Positions 1-11,130 of a stretch of DNA of 62,000 nt are shown here, piece after piece (within the stretch, counting starts at the first letter, position 1; each line of letters starts with the position of its first letter). The notes under the pieces are model-generated. The model made no database searches and was not told the origin of the DNA. It saw only the letters and a program-made list of their open reading frames with translations. Origin of the DNA: Gnetum montanum (Eukaryota > Streptophyta > Gnetopsida > Gnetales > Gnetaceae). A program made the position numbers and the translations under genes. The stretch covers positions 537,410 through 599,409 of the forward strand of contig MNCI01023453.1 of NCBI GenBank assembly GCA_015680685.1, in the 5' to 3' direction.

Positions 1-290
1 TCATTCAAAATGTATTCCGTAATCAGCTCTTGCATGCCATACCTTACCAAGGCACGGAAAAGCATGTTGGAAGCAGAGCGATCTGGGGGTAACACAATGT
101 TACCTTGCATGTCTCTCCACCGCAGTTGCTCATCTTGATGGAAAACAAAGGTAAAATCTGGCACATACTCATCGGGATGAGTATACGTGACTTTAGCCTG
201 TTGAGGACATGGTTGATTGCGGTTATGTGTATGATGCTGACTTTCTCCTGTATTGTCCTTAGGTGAGTTGATTTCGTGAGAAGAAGCCAT
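1..290 (-). CDS. gag N-terminus of A1 (partial)
   Basis: The frame starts at the ATG at 290-288, about 127 bases downstream of the primer site, and stays open for 96 codons to the window edge. It aligns closely with the gag start of A2 at 20095, including the block YTHPDEY and the block LPPDRS. The product would be the structural capsid precursor of virus-like particles. The N-terminal part is polar and shows no recognisable domain; the capsid core lies beyond the window. A2 has a stop where A1 reads on after GMQ, so A1 is the better preserved copy. Confidence 0.75.
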   Translation of the reverse strand, partial: MASSHEINSPKDNTGESQHHTHNRNQPCPQQAKVTYTHPDEYVPDFTFVFHQDEQLRWRDMQGNIVLPPDRSASNMLFRALVRYGMQELITEYILN

Positions 291-417
291 TTCTATTGGT
301 GTGCTAATTTCACCGTTATTTATTGTTCTTGATTAACTGATTAACCCTAAGGTTCGTTTTAAGCTCACAACGATGTGAGTGATATCCCTTATGTTAAATT
401 GGCGAAAAAACACTTAG

Positions 418-435
418 TCCCCGGCAACGGCGCCA
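418..435 (-). promoter_or_regulatory. Primer binding site, tRNA-Asp type (A1)
   Basis: The minus strand reads TGGCGCCGTTGCCGGGGA, one base inside the LTR end. This complements the 3' end of plant tRNA-Asp(GUC), which finishes TCCCCGGCAACGGCGCCA. It fixes the orientation of A1 and is the primer type known for Athila-lineage elements. Confidence 0.9.
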
Positions 436-1383
436 ATGATGAGTGGCGAGGTACCCCTACACTCCACCATACGAATACGAGCGTACACGCGCGATCCGGT
501 CGAACTCCGCAGACTAAATGCCTTAACGCCACAAGAAACACTTGGGGTTAATCGTTCGTTGTCTTCCCAGGCTTGCTTGTATGTGTCACGGTGTATGGTT
601 AAGCAAGTCTGAGGTATGTGATTTTTTTGGTATTTTCGGCTTATCTTCTATGCTACCAGGAGAAAGGGTTGAGAAAACTAAACTAACTCTAACTAAGATC
701 TAAGTCTAAATTAACTAGCGTCAGCATCCGTTCCCACTTGCCGGACACACCCTGAACTATGCAACTGCAGCTTACCAAACGCTAATCGTTACTGGGATCG
801 CCACACGTAACGCAAGTGCTCGAAGTGGTCGTACTGAGGCACCTATTTAGCCTACGTGTGATAAGCAGCCGATTCCTTAGCCAGCCGTACACACCCGTGG
901 GTGCTCGTAACTAAGTCGTACTTATCACACGATCTAGCCTAGCAATGAGCAGCCGATTCCTCAACTAGCCGTACACATTAGACCCGGGAGTTACCAAGCG
1001 CAGAATCCTGGAATACGCTACTGGGTTACCAAGCATCCAATGCTCGTAATTGAGTCGTACTCATGCATTGCGTCAAGCAGCCGATTCCTTGACTAGCCGT
1101 ACACGTCCGTAGACGCTCGTAATCAAGTCGTACTTGAACGCACTAGGAAAGCAGTAAATGAAAGCAATAAATGAAACCACGTGCTGCAAGGTTTATCCAA
1201 ACAAGTTCGTCTTTATTGCCGTACACAACTTGGGTTCAGGTTACAAGCTGCTCGAATAAAGAGCCGTTCACTCTAGGACTCCTACTGCGGGCACATGGGG
1301 AAAAATTCTAACTCTGGAGTGATCAATCTGCCAGAGCTTCGCTACACTAGCCAGGATTGGGAAATAAGGGGAGTGCCGCCTCT

Positions 1384-1391
1384 TATTTATA
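1384..1391 (-). promoter_or_regulatory. LTR TATA box (A1)
   Basis: The minus strand reads TATAAATA. The same motif stands at the same place in both A2 LTRs (14741-14748 and 21205-21212). It marks the U3 promoter; transcription would start about 30 bases further along the minus strand. Confidence 0.7.
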
Positions 1392-1404
1392 GAAATGGCG
1401 GCGC

Positions 1405-1500
1405 GACGCGATATCGCATATGCGATATCGCAGGAGAAGACGCGATATCGCGTCGGCCGCGATATCGCGTCGGCAGTGATATTGCGTACGCGATATCGCG
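1405..1500. repeat. GATATC palindrome array in U3 of A1
   Basis: There are five perfect GATATC cores (at 1410, 1424, 1444, 1461 and 1492) and one variant at 1478, several inside the 12-base palindrome CGCGATATCGCG. The array begins 13 bases upstream of the LTR TATA box on the minus strand, the usual place for activator sites. It is rich in CpG. Confidence 0.85.
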
Positions 1501-1525
1501 GCCTAGTGTAAACCGCGTCTCATCA

Positions 1526-4315
1526 ACTATGTTGTCAAGAATGAATTTGCAAACTTACTAAGGGGAATGGCTTCAACCCACTTTGTGAAATAGTTAGTTG
1601 CAGTAATGATGAAGCTATGTCCAACGGAAGACTTATGCATTATAGGCCCTATGATGTCCAACCCCCAACATTGGAATGACCACATGATTTTTGTAGTATG
1701 AAGTTCATAGGTGGCACATGCATTAGTTTCCCATCCCATTGACACATGTCACATGTCTTGACCATGGAGACACAATCACGCTTCATATAAGACCAGTAAT
1801 AGCCTAGACATCTAATTTTTACCACCATTTCCCTAGGAGCTATATGACCCCCACATAGGACTTCATGGACTTGGTTAACGATAATTTGTGCTTCACTACC
1901 ACTAATGCAAGTTAGTAGTATTTTGTCATAGGATTTGCAACATAAGGTATTATCACCTACAAGGACATACCACTGTGATCATTTTCATACTGTGTCCTTT
2001 TAGGTAGATGTTAGATTTTGTGGGGGCTCTACCTATTGGAGATATGACTTAATATTTTCATACAACTCCTTGGCGTGGTCAGTACTTATGGATGCACTAC
2101 TTATTGTGTGAATTATAGGTTTAGTGAAATCCACTATTGAAGCAGGCAAAGTGAAAAACATGTTTGGCACTATGCTTAAGGCTAAAGTAGCTATTGCGTT
2201 AGCTATGACATTTTTAGTGTGGGGTATATGTTGGACATCTATGGTTGCAAATTGTTCAAGCAAGTGCTTTGCCAAATCATAGTAAGGTTGTAGATGTTGT
2301 GTCCTACAAGCGTAAACCTACACGACTTGGTTAATAACTAGTTGAGAATCACCTCAGACTACTATGTTTTGAATTCCTAACTCTTGAGCTACTAAGATGC
2401 CTCTAAGGAGACCTTTGTACTGCACCAAATTGTGTTGTACAAGGAAATGCAAAGTGCTATGTGAAGGATCAGAGCTCCTTGGAGGGGAATGTGATAATGG
2501 CAGTAGCACTACCACATTATGTGGTTGAAGCATCATCAAAGTGTAACATCAACTCAAAATTTGTAGGTACCTGACTTATGCTGCTAACATGCTCATCCAA
2601 AAATTTTGAATCTATCATTACCTGATCATCTATGGGTGAAGCTGTAAGTTGTGCGACTATTACTTAACCTCTTTTAGATGCCTATGCTATGTAATGTAGG
2701 GAAAACTCCATGGTTATTGCCTTCCACCTCGCTATTCTACTACTTTCATATATGTTTTTTGTAGTAGCCCTAAGTATGTTTCTCTTGTGGATGAGATTGA
2801 CTTGACTGTGGAAAAGGTAGTGTCTCCATTTTCTAAGCGCAAAGACTAAGGCCAAACAATTCTTCTCCACATTGTTATATTTCACCTCATGTGCTACTCA
2901 CGCATGGCTTAAGTAGTAAATAGGGACCTTAGGGCCATCATCTCACTTTTCGCAAAGTAGCAAAGAAATGGATGTGTCTGAGGTTGTAAGGTAAATGTAG
3001 AAAGGTTTATCTCTTTGTGGAGGGTAGACTATTGGAAGTTGAGCCAGCTCCCTTTTCAGGTTGTTAAATGCCTCTTGGCATTGATTTTTCCACTCAAAGT
3101 TGATCCCTTTTTTGAGCAAATGTTTCATTGGCTACAACTTATTATTCAACCATGCAATAAACCTCTTTACGAATTATATCCTATATTGTAACTCACATGA
3201 CTCCTTAAGGTTTGCTAGTGGCACCAAGTTGGTGATAACCTTAACCTTGTCGGGGTCTACACATATTCCTACTTTTGATACCACAAAGCCTCACATGCAA
3301 CCAATTTTGATGTCAAAGACACACTTCTTTGGATTAATCCTAAGGTCATGTCTATGGCAACATTTGAGGACATAGTTTAATTCATCTGCATGGTCACAAG
3401 CCACTTTGGACTTAATTACTATGTCGTTAACGTAGTTATTGAGCAAGTCCAATAGATAGTCACTAAAGATGTATGTCATTGCATGTTGATATGTTTCTCC
3501 TATGTTATTTAGTCCAAAAGGGCATCATTATATAACAAAAGGTGCCCTAGGGGGTCATGAAAGTAGTGCTAATCTGGTGCTCTTGGTTGATGCGAATTTG
3601 GTTTACCTTAAGAACCCATCCATGAAGGACAATAAGGCATGACTAGCGATAGTATCGATGAGTTGGTCAATACTAGGAAATGAAAAATCATCTTTAATGG
3701 TCACCTTGTTTAGGTCCTAAAAGTCTATGCAAATGCATATATTTCCAATTTTCCTGGAGACAACTTTGATGTTTGAAAACCAATTAGCATAGTCAACTAC
3801 TCATATGAAACCAGCTTTGTAAAGCTTAGTGATCTCATCACGTATGGCCAACGTGACCTCAAGCCTAATTTTAAAAGCCTTTTGTTTAACTAGTTTAACA
3901 CGTGAATCTAGGATAATGTTATGTTGTATTATATGTGGGTCCAAGCCTGGCATGTCCTTGTAGGACCATGCAAACACCTTAACATTATCAGTAAGGAGTT
4001 TAAATATGCTTTGTTGAATTGGGGTTTCTTACAAGGAACTAAGTTTCAATGTTTTCACCTCAACTTTGCATGTTGTTATAGGGACTTCTATGAGGGGATC
4101 CTCAGTTACATCACCTGCTTCTTAGTCTAGAGCTTGAACTAGATGTTCTAGCCAATCTAGTGCTATCTCTAGGGATGCTATGTTGGTGTCATAGGTAAGT
4201 AGTTCAAAGTCCAAAAGTTTTGTGTTTATGCATTTTTTTAGTTTTCCATATGGTCCAATCAAGACTAGAGGTGAATGAAGACTCTTGCATGCATTCATTT
4301 TTCAAGAGGTCATGC
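1526..4315 (-). pseudogene. pol: pol of T1: RT, RNase H, archaeal-type RNase H, integrase (degenerate, integrase cut)
   Basis: In order along the minus strand there are RT motifs (about 3870-3130), RNase H (about 3130-2640), a second RNase H holding GDSQLVINQ near 2340 (about 2640-2030), and integrase with a CDMCQ zinc-finger remnant near 1750 and the core block WGLDIIGPI. The second RNase H between RNase H and integrase marks the Tat lineage. The RT catalytic YVDD reads YVND here, and many stops are present, so the copy is dead. The integrase is cut at 1526 by A1. T2 carries the full-length equivalent. Confidence 0.88.
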
Positions 4316-4748
4316 AAAGTAACTAGAAAAATGTTAAGCAACACCTATTTTAATAAAGAGAAATGTGTAAAATAAGGAAGGTAATGATATGAAAACTTGA
4401 TTAACTATCCAGTATGTACAATAATTCATCTATATATATATTATATTTTTTTGTTCTTTTCTATAGCCTCGATTCGCCATAAATTTTCTAGTTTAAGGTT
4501 GTAGTGGACTATAGACTATGCGTGGGGTGTAAGTCAAAGAAAAACATGAAAGGTTTAAATGTGGGACCAAGCTGAAAGGTTTTCTAACTGTAGGAAACTA
4601 AAAAAGTTAGAAAATTTTTCTAACTATGGTTGTTACACTATGCGGGACATGGGACATTGCATGTTACGCATGGGACATGGAGCATCCTGTGTTACGCATG
4701 GGACATAGGACATCTTGGGAGGCTGACATGTCATTTAACTCTAAAGGG
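4316..4748. other. Spacer between T1 pol and its reverse gene, with short tandem repeats
   Basis: This 430-base stretch separates two divergent units. It is homologous to 32217-32472 of T2, for example AATTTTCTAGTTTAA near 4480 and the similar block near 32330, so it is conserved as a two-way upstream region. About three diverged 30-base repeats containing TACGCATGGGACAT lie at about 4640-4715; T2 lacks them. Confidence 0.6.
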
Positions 4749-4756
4749 TATAAATA
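4749..4756 (+). promoter_or_regulatory. TATA box of the reverse gene in T1
   Basis: TATAAATA followed by GAGG lies about 270 bases upstream of the first donor site. T2 has TATAAATA at the equivalent place (32473-32480), and the flanks can be aligned. It points along the plus strand, away from pol. Confidence 0.65.
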
Positions 4757-5299
4757 GAGGTTTGACCCATGGTAAACCTATCACTTTTACCATTAAAATA
4801 AATAGTCATCCAAGTGTAGCGCAGCCAAGGTAGAGCTTAGCATATGTAAAGGGAAGTTAGAGTGTGACAATAGGAAAGCTAGAGCGTAGCAGCTAAAGAT
4901 AATATGTAGGAGTGAACGTAGACATCCTAGCCTCACCAACGTTGATGAAGGAAAGTGTGCCTTGTGATGTCTTCCTAGGGAACACATTGAGAAATGCTAA
5001 GAGGCACTATCTACTAGGTAGGTTGTCACACTCCACTCATGATTTTTTTTCCTTCTTACTTCCTATCCATTTTTGGGCCTTTTGGGTTTTGGGGTGTTTG
5101 GAATGTGACTTGTTGTGGGCAATGACTGCCACCATTGCTACTACCATTTTGGCCACTACAACCCCTACACTATAGCTAGGGAGGGACTGAACACTATGCA
5201 TTTCTCTTTTTTTTTCTCTTTTTCCTATTTCTTGTCTTAGCATTAAATGTTTATGGGCATCCCACTTCGTGATGCTAGGTGAGGGTTTCAACAAGGATT

Positions 5300-5590
5300 T
5301 CTACGTGTCCAATGTCGTGGGATGGGATGAGGTTTTTTTGTAGCATCCTATGTCATGGGAAAAAATGGCAGTTTTATGTGTATCATAGGCATAGGAGGTC
5401 CTAAGGGCTTGGGCGCTCTACCTCCCATACCCAAAAACAAAGGTTTTTCCTATGTATCCCACACTGTGGGATAGGATGAGGTTTCTATGATGTCCTATGC
5501 CATGGGATAGGATAGGGTTTCATGGGAGTCTCGCACCACGACGTGGGACAAGGGTTTTTGGTGTTCCACATCATAGGACAAGACTTTGCC
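5300..5590. repeat. Imperfect repeats with CATGGGATAGGATG in intron 1 of the T1 reverse gene
   Basis: About five diverged copies of a unit such as CCTATGTCATGGGATAGGAT are scattered through this stretch. T2's intron 1 is only about 550 bases and has no such block, so it grew in T1 after the copies separated. Confidence 0.5.
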
Positions 5591-5599
5591 AAGGTGATC

Positions 5600-5965
5600 A
5601 AGGGTCATGTCTATCAAGCTCTAGGCATCCCTAAGAGCTTGACCAACACTTGAATTTTTTTTTTGCAAGTTTTGTAGTTGTCATGCTCCCTAGGAGCATG
5701 ACCAACACTTGGAAAAGTTTTTGTAACTTTTTTTCCAGTAACTCTGTAGTTGTCATGCTCCTTGGCAATGTGACTAACCCTTAGAAAAATTTTCAAATAT
5801 TTTTCTAATCTATAGGTATCATGCTACCTGGAAGTGTGACCAACATTTAAAAAAAATTCTGGTTGAGAAGTGTCATGCTCTATGGGTAGGGTGACCAGCC
5901 ATTAGAAAATTTTTGAGTTTGCAACTGTCACGCTCAATAGAGAGGGTGACTGATTGTTAAATTTT
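5600..5965. repeat. Minisatellite with inverted symmetry in intron 1 of the T1 reverse gene
   Basis: About six units of 60-80 bases contain TGTCATGCTC, then a variable middle, then GTGACCAACA and a run of A and T. In the unit near 5680 the two halves are nearly complementary (CATGCTCC and GGAGCATG), so each unit could form a small hairpin. This accounts for much of the difference in length between the first introns of T1 and T2. Confidence 0.65.
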
Positions 5966-8900
5966 TTTTTGATATTTTCTTTAATATTATGACATTGAAA
6001 AAATGTGTAAATGTTAGTGTTATGCCCCACTTAGAACCAAGCATGTTAGATGGTGGTGCCAACATTCCATCCCTATGGGGCTTGAGAAAAGTTAACTATG
6101 TTGCATGTGATCAATTTTATTTTCCTTTTATCTTATTTTATGCATTTTTTGTCTATTACTTCTTGTTGTTTTTCTTACCCTTTTTTTATACTAATTATTT
6201 CGTTACTATGGCATTGCAGGGTCTTGCTGAACCTGCTCTTATCATTGTTGAATTGGTGGGGATCTTGTGTTGTATGAGTGATCTCATGCCAAATGTTCCC
6301 GCACCACATGCATGCATAGGATACCAAGTGTTCTTCTTTCGAGAGGGTGCACAGGAATTCTTAGAATTCCTACTCTACTATTTTAGTGTGATCATATGAT
6401 TACACTTGTTAGCTAAAGCAACAAGTATCCTAGTTGAGACGTTGTTGCCTAGGGTAAACCAAGGCGTCTTGAAATTCATGTCAGAAAAACCTGTTGAAGG
6501 TGAAGGGGCATGGATCTTGAGACAGTGCCCAAGAGGCCTCAATTTATTATCTTGGATCTAGGAGATTCCTGAGTTCCAATACTACCATAAGTACAACACT
6601 ATTTTCCTTGCTTTTCCTGTGCACACGGCCTTCCAGAATCCACTTGGGACAGCTTCTATGTTGGAGGGTAAGCCCTATTATGATATTTTTACTACCTATT
6701 ATCTCATGACTTAGGATACTTATTGCCTTTTTTCCTATTACTAGATTTTTTCTTGATGTAGATGGCCTCCACAATGAAGAGGGAATATTATCCCTGGTCT
6801 AAATAGCCCTACAAAAGTTCTCATCCACTAAGAACATGCATGCTGGTGTTATAGAAAAAATTGGAGTAGATATGAAAAATTACCATAGTAGATATTCCAA
6901 ATCATATGTAAAGTGTCAAGATCTTGATTGGTTGGACATTGACCAAGCATCCCAGATACCAAGTGTAGAAGAGGTTTCAGTACCACTACTATCTTTCCTC
7001 ATACCATTTGTGCTATGTAATTTGTATCACCTATTTATTTTCATGAACTTTTAATTTTTACATTTTATCATGTTGCTGATTCTACTTTTGTTTACTGCAT
7101 CTACAACCAAGTCCAAGGAGGTCACCGTGGTTGTCTTAGGATGCACTGAGGCCAATCTTCTTTTCAAGTATGGTGAGGTTGATGGTTCATAGCACTGGTT
7201 GTGCCATGAGGCCCTAGCAAGGGTAACCCAAAATATTCAATGGGTTGGGCTCATGGACCTATTCTTGGTCATGAACCCAAATATTCCAATAGTGGAGATG
7301 ATTTCCTTAGTTGACTTTTTCATTGAGAGTGATGACCATTTCCACATGCAAGTTCATAATGTGCAAGTGGTCTTTTAGATCATAGATGAACTTTTTTCAA
7401 ATCTCTTTGGCATCCCCTATAAAGGTCTACTAATAGGTGAGAAAAATAATAAGGAGATAAACCACAAAGGAGACATTGAAGAGTGGCTAGGCATTGAGAA
7501 AAATCACAAGGGTATATCCATGAAGCAAGTAAAATTTTTGGTGGCCCAATACCTTTATCCCATCTTCTAGACTCATGCATTTCCTAAGCTACTTTCTCAA
7601 GGAAATTTCCTTGGGGTAGATCAGGCTTGGGTTATGAGGGAAGTGATAGAGGAAGGGACATAATATAACTAGGCCAAATACCTTGTCGATGGCCTGCATG
7701 CTAAAATTGTCAAACTTTGTAGCAACCTCAAGGCATGCACTCATATACATTTTTCCTTCTTCGTAGTGTGCCTACAAAGGTTTGTGGAATTCCTAGTGGT
7801 CCGTGAGAATGAGCTATGAATGGTGCAAGATCACACCTAGATATCCAAGCCATGGATCTTCCATTTATTGCATACAACATGGTCACAAGACCTCCTAGAG
7901 GCCATTGGTGAGTCATTTTTAGTGACTACAAAGGGCCACGTGGGGCCATCCTACCATGTTCATGACAATGCTAAAGAGGCTCCTTCCACCAACATAGGTA
8001 ACATAGCAAGGGGGACATGACTCATCATTGAGATGGTGAAGTCTACAATGTAAATCAAGAAGCCCCACCCTATGGAGGAGCTTGCATGCAAAGTTAAGGA
8101 GAGAGGCAAGAAGCTACGCTTCAGAATTCATGATGCATGATCAAAGTTAGCCAATAGGTATAAGTTATTTAGTATATTTCCTTTTTTATATATCATTATT
8201 ATTATATATTCTTTTTTTTCTTTTGTTAAATGTTCTAACTTAGATTTGTGCAACATAGGCAAGAGAGCCCCTACCACAGAAGAGGAGCCGTTACAGGAGG
8301 ATTTCCCTTAGCACAAGGGACACATGGCAAATGAGGACACCACCAAAGTTTTAAGGCAGCTCAAAGAGAAGGGGATGCAATTTGAGAATAGTAATTTTAA
8401 TAACTTTTTTGAAGGTGTGCAGATAGGTGATTCCCCCCACTCTCACCCATGAGGGTTTGCTAGGTAAGAGCTTTACATTGCCATTTTTCTTATGCTCTTC
8501 CTCTCCCTCTTTTCTCTTCTCTTATTTTATTTTTTCTTCTTTTTTTTTATATTTTTGTGTTTTGTTTTGAAGACCCTGAAATGCCTTATATTATAGTAGG
8601 TGATGCTTTTGTTGAGCATCCTAAATCTACATCCACTTTTCACTCATGACTATGGGTGGAAACTATAGAAAAATTTGCCTTCATGCAAGGCATAGTGGAT
8701 GACATAATCAACTACTTGAAACAGATATATCCTAAGATAGTTATGTTTATCTATTTTTTCTTTTAGCTTCTTCTTTTTTTACTTTGTCTTATGGCTAATA
8801 TTTCACCTCTTTGTATAACAAAATTATGACTTAAATGGGATCCAAGGAGAGTGGTCTAGGTTGATACTATACCTGAGTTCTTTCCTAAGGTAGAATAGGT

Positions 8901-9830
8901 GCCTCATGTATATGACGAGGCAAGAAAGTACGCACTGCACTCTACATGATCATTGTGGGAGTGTAGGCATGTTAATGAGGAGCTCTAGAAACAAGTGCAA
9001 GAGCTTCAAACATAGAAGGTGAATCAAGTAGCCCAACTAGAAGATTTGCAATTATGATACGACTTCTTGGTAGCCTACAATAAATTATATGGTAGCTAGC
9101 GTATAGATTTGATTGACTATTCTAGGTACTAGTCAACCATTTGGGACAAGAATGAGGCTACTCACGAGGTTATTGAGTAGTGCTTGTAGATGGACTTGTT
9201 GGCTTGGAAGAACTAAGATTGGAAGGACTACAATGCTAAAGTGTATGAATGGGGATAGATTCATAAGAACCATAAGTATCATTACAAGATGGAATGCACA
9301 ACCTATCGTAAGAAGTATTGAGATGATTTTGTGAAGTTTCTATGTCCTGACATATTCCTTGATACGATCAGTGCAACACAAGCTTATGACATGTTCATGA
9401 ATCATCTGGTGGTTACTGAGTCCCCGGAGAAGGAGATTGTTGTTCCTTCCAAAGAGGTTACATCTACCACATTTTTTCTAGGCCCATCCATATGGACAAC
9501 TATGGAGAAAGGGAAGACCCTTGCAAGCATTAATTTAGGAGTGGAGGATTGGACACATATGTCAAAGGAAGAGATCCTCTGATGCCTAAATGTTGGCCTC
9601 AATAGGATGCCCTTAAAAATGGACATGGACCCATTTCAGGTTGGTTAAATTTACTTTATTTCTATCTATTACATAATAATTTTTCATGTTATCCTGTTTA
9701 TTGATTGGTTTATTTTTTTATTTTTATTTTTTTTGCATAGGATCTAAGTGAAGGCATAGAACCGAGTGGAGCAGTAGATAAAGATGGAGGGGAAGAGCCT
9801 TAGCTTTCCATCATTAATAAAAATTAAAAG

Positions 9831-10261
9831 ATTTAAGATGTAGCCCTATTTTTGGGTAATTTTTTATCTTTTGATATGGATGTAGTCATGGACTATGTAT
9901 TTTGTTTATGATTTAATGAAAGGCACAATATTTATTTATCTCTAGTGGTATCATTTTAACTTGTATTTCAATTGATCTCACTTTGGATTTTTGTTAATGT
10001 AATTAGGCCCCTTGTGGGCCCCCCATGTAATAGTTTAATGCCATTTTGGGATACCATTAGTTTAAGGCCATTTCAGGCCATAGGCTAGTTTAAAGCCATT
10101 TTAGGCCACATTATAATTTAAGGTCATTTTAGGCCCCACTTTTTTTTGTTTTTTACAGCGAATGAAAATCATAACTAATGCAAGAAGCAAACATAACGCA
10201 AATTGAAGCTATACAAGAAAAAGGGACTAAAAACAAGTTATACAAGCAAGCAAGTTAGGGA
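9831..10261. other. Spacer between reverse gene and protease in T1, with AGTTTAAGGCCATTTTAGGC repeats
   Basis: No coding trace is visible. At about 10010-10140 there are four to five copies of AGTTTAAGGCCATTTTAGGC and variants. T2 (36450-36600) and T3 (24840-25030) carry related repeats at the same point, so the array is an ancestral part of family T. Confidence 0.65.
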
Positions 10262-11130
10262 CATGCCTTAATTGCATAGATGTTTCCTAACCCAATATGG
10301 GTTAGGAGCTGTGTAAGGTCTCAAAGGAACTAGGTGGTACTCCCCTAGGCTATCATCTACCACTAAAAAGGGCAATTCTACCAATAGAGCTTCCTCATAG
10401 AGGTGACTCATTTTTCTTGGTTCATCCACCAAACAAGATCGACTTTCATTGCGAGCAAGTGGTGTGTCTTCCAACATTTCTACCTTTGATCCTTGCTCAG
10501 TGTGTACATTGTTGATAGTCCAAGGGGTTATGTTGTCACCAAATATCACCACTTCTCCACCCTTGTAAGGTAGGTGGATCTCTTTGTGGATTGGTGAAGA
10601 AACATCCCTTAGTTGGGCTAACCAAGATCTCCCTAAGATTAGGTTGAACCCAAGCATTTCTTCATCCACGATAAACTCTACGTTAGCGGGGAATTGCTCC
10701 TCTACCATGAAATTAATCATGATTGTTCCCTTTACAATCACATGTGCTCCATTGAAGGATTTTAAATAGGTCGTTATTGTTAGCCTGATTTCATCCACCA
10801 AGCCAAGCTTATTAATGATGGGGAATAAGATAATGTTGGTTGTTGTCCCATCATCTACATGTATCCTATGAATTTTATACTAGCCCATGTGAATTGTTAT
10901 GAACATGGATGCAGTGGTTACTTGACCCTTCTCAAGGTTAGCTTTGATTGCTTCATCGCTAAATGTCAAGAGTGTTGACCTTGGTTCTTTGATTGTAGGT
11001 GGGAGCATTATGGCATCGATAGCCTTTTCCTTTGCTAGCATGTCTTCCTTAATAGGAATGGATGCCAACATGCAAACCAAGGCTTCACGATGCATGAGGG
11101 AGGTCATAATTAGATCGTATAAGCTCAAAG
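10262..11130 (-). pseudogene. Retropepsin-type protease of T1
   Basis: The frame is the same as the gag frame upstream, suggesting a gag-protease fusion. The active-site region near 10840 reads VDDGTT, and the block GFNLILGRSWL near 10630 is the second hallmark of retroviral-type aspartic proteases. The 10801-10268 section is a continuous reading frame of 177 codons. A stop lies between the two halves, so the copy is probably inactive. The protease would cut the gag-pol precursor inside the particle. The reverse gene, not RT, follows it. Confidence 0.82.

Larger units (their letters stand above)
1..1525 (-). mobile_element. A1: 5' end of a family-A Ty3/gypsy LTR retrotransposon, cut by the window edge
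   Basis: Read on the minus strand, this is an LTR (1525 to 437), a tRNA-Asp primer binding site and the start of gag running off the left edge. The right junction is sharp. The LTR ends CTCATCA at 1525, and the next base continues an integrase reading frame of element T1, so A1 inserted into that gene. The partner target duplication lies outside the window. The visible gag is open, unlike the other elements here, which makes A1 one of the youngest insertions. It belongs to the same family as A2. Confidence 0.9.
437..1525 (-). repeat. 5' LTR of A1 (1089 bp)
   Basis: The LTR is bounded by TGATGAG at 437 and CTCATCA at 1525. It aligns along its length with both LTRs of A2. On the minus strand U3 is short: the TATA box lies only about 134 bases from the LTR start. 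R-U5 is therefore long, about 950 bases. U5/R contains a repeated module with copies starting near 865, 949 and 1077, each holding GCAGCCGATTCC followed by TAGCCGTACAC or a near match. Confidence 0.9.
4757..9830 (+). pseudogene. Spliced reverse-strand gene inside T1, decayed copy, function unknown
   Basis: This gene runs against the retrotransposon between its protease and RT. By comparison with T2, exons are separated by introns near 5018-6219, 6668-6761, 6974-7111, 8158-8258, 8464-8572 and 9640-9740, most GT...AG; the donor near 8730 is mutated. The segment at about 7290-7780 reads, through stops, as a helical region with an FGIP block and resembles the general pattern of 'putative plant transposon protein' domains; that assignment is from memory and weak. 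A Glu/Gln-rich, probably coiled-coil, part follows (about 8900-9300), then a conserved tail with VEDWTHMSKEEIL. AATAAA lies at 9816. Many TAG/TAA stops make this copy non-functional. Confidence 0.75.

Noticed and set aside
865-1140. Spaced GCAGCCGATTCC repeats as a CRISPR-like array
   Set aside because: Spacing is irregular, units vary, the DNA is a plant LTR, and the same module recurs in other LTRs.
5989-6399. A 136-residue open frame taken as one protein
   Set aside because: Its first half is intron 1 with a T-rich tract ending GCAG at 6219; only the part from 6220 aligns with T2.
4757-9830. The plus-strand gene as a host gene that retrotransposons jumped around
   Set aside because: Two family copies hold it between PR and RT, and a third holds its 3' part in the same orientation beside PR, with matching introns, so it belongs to the element.
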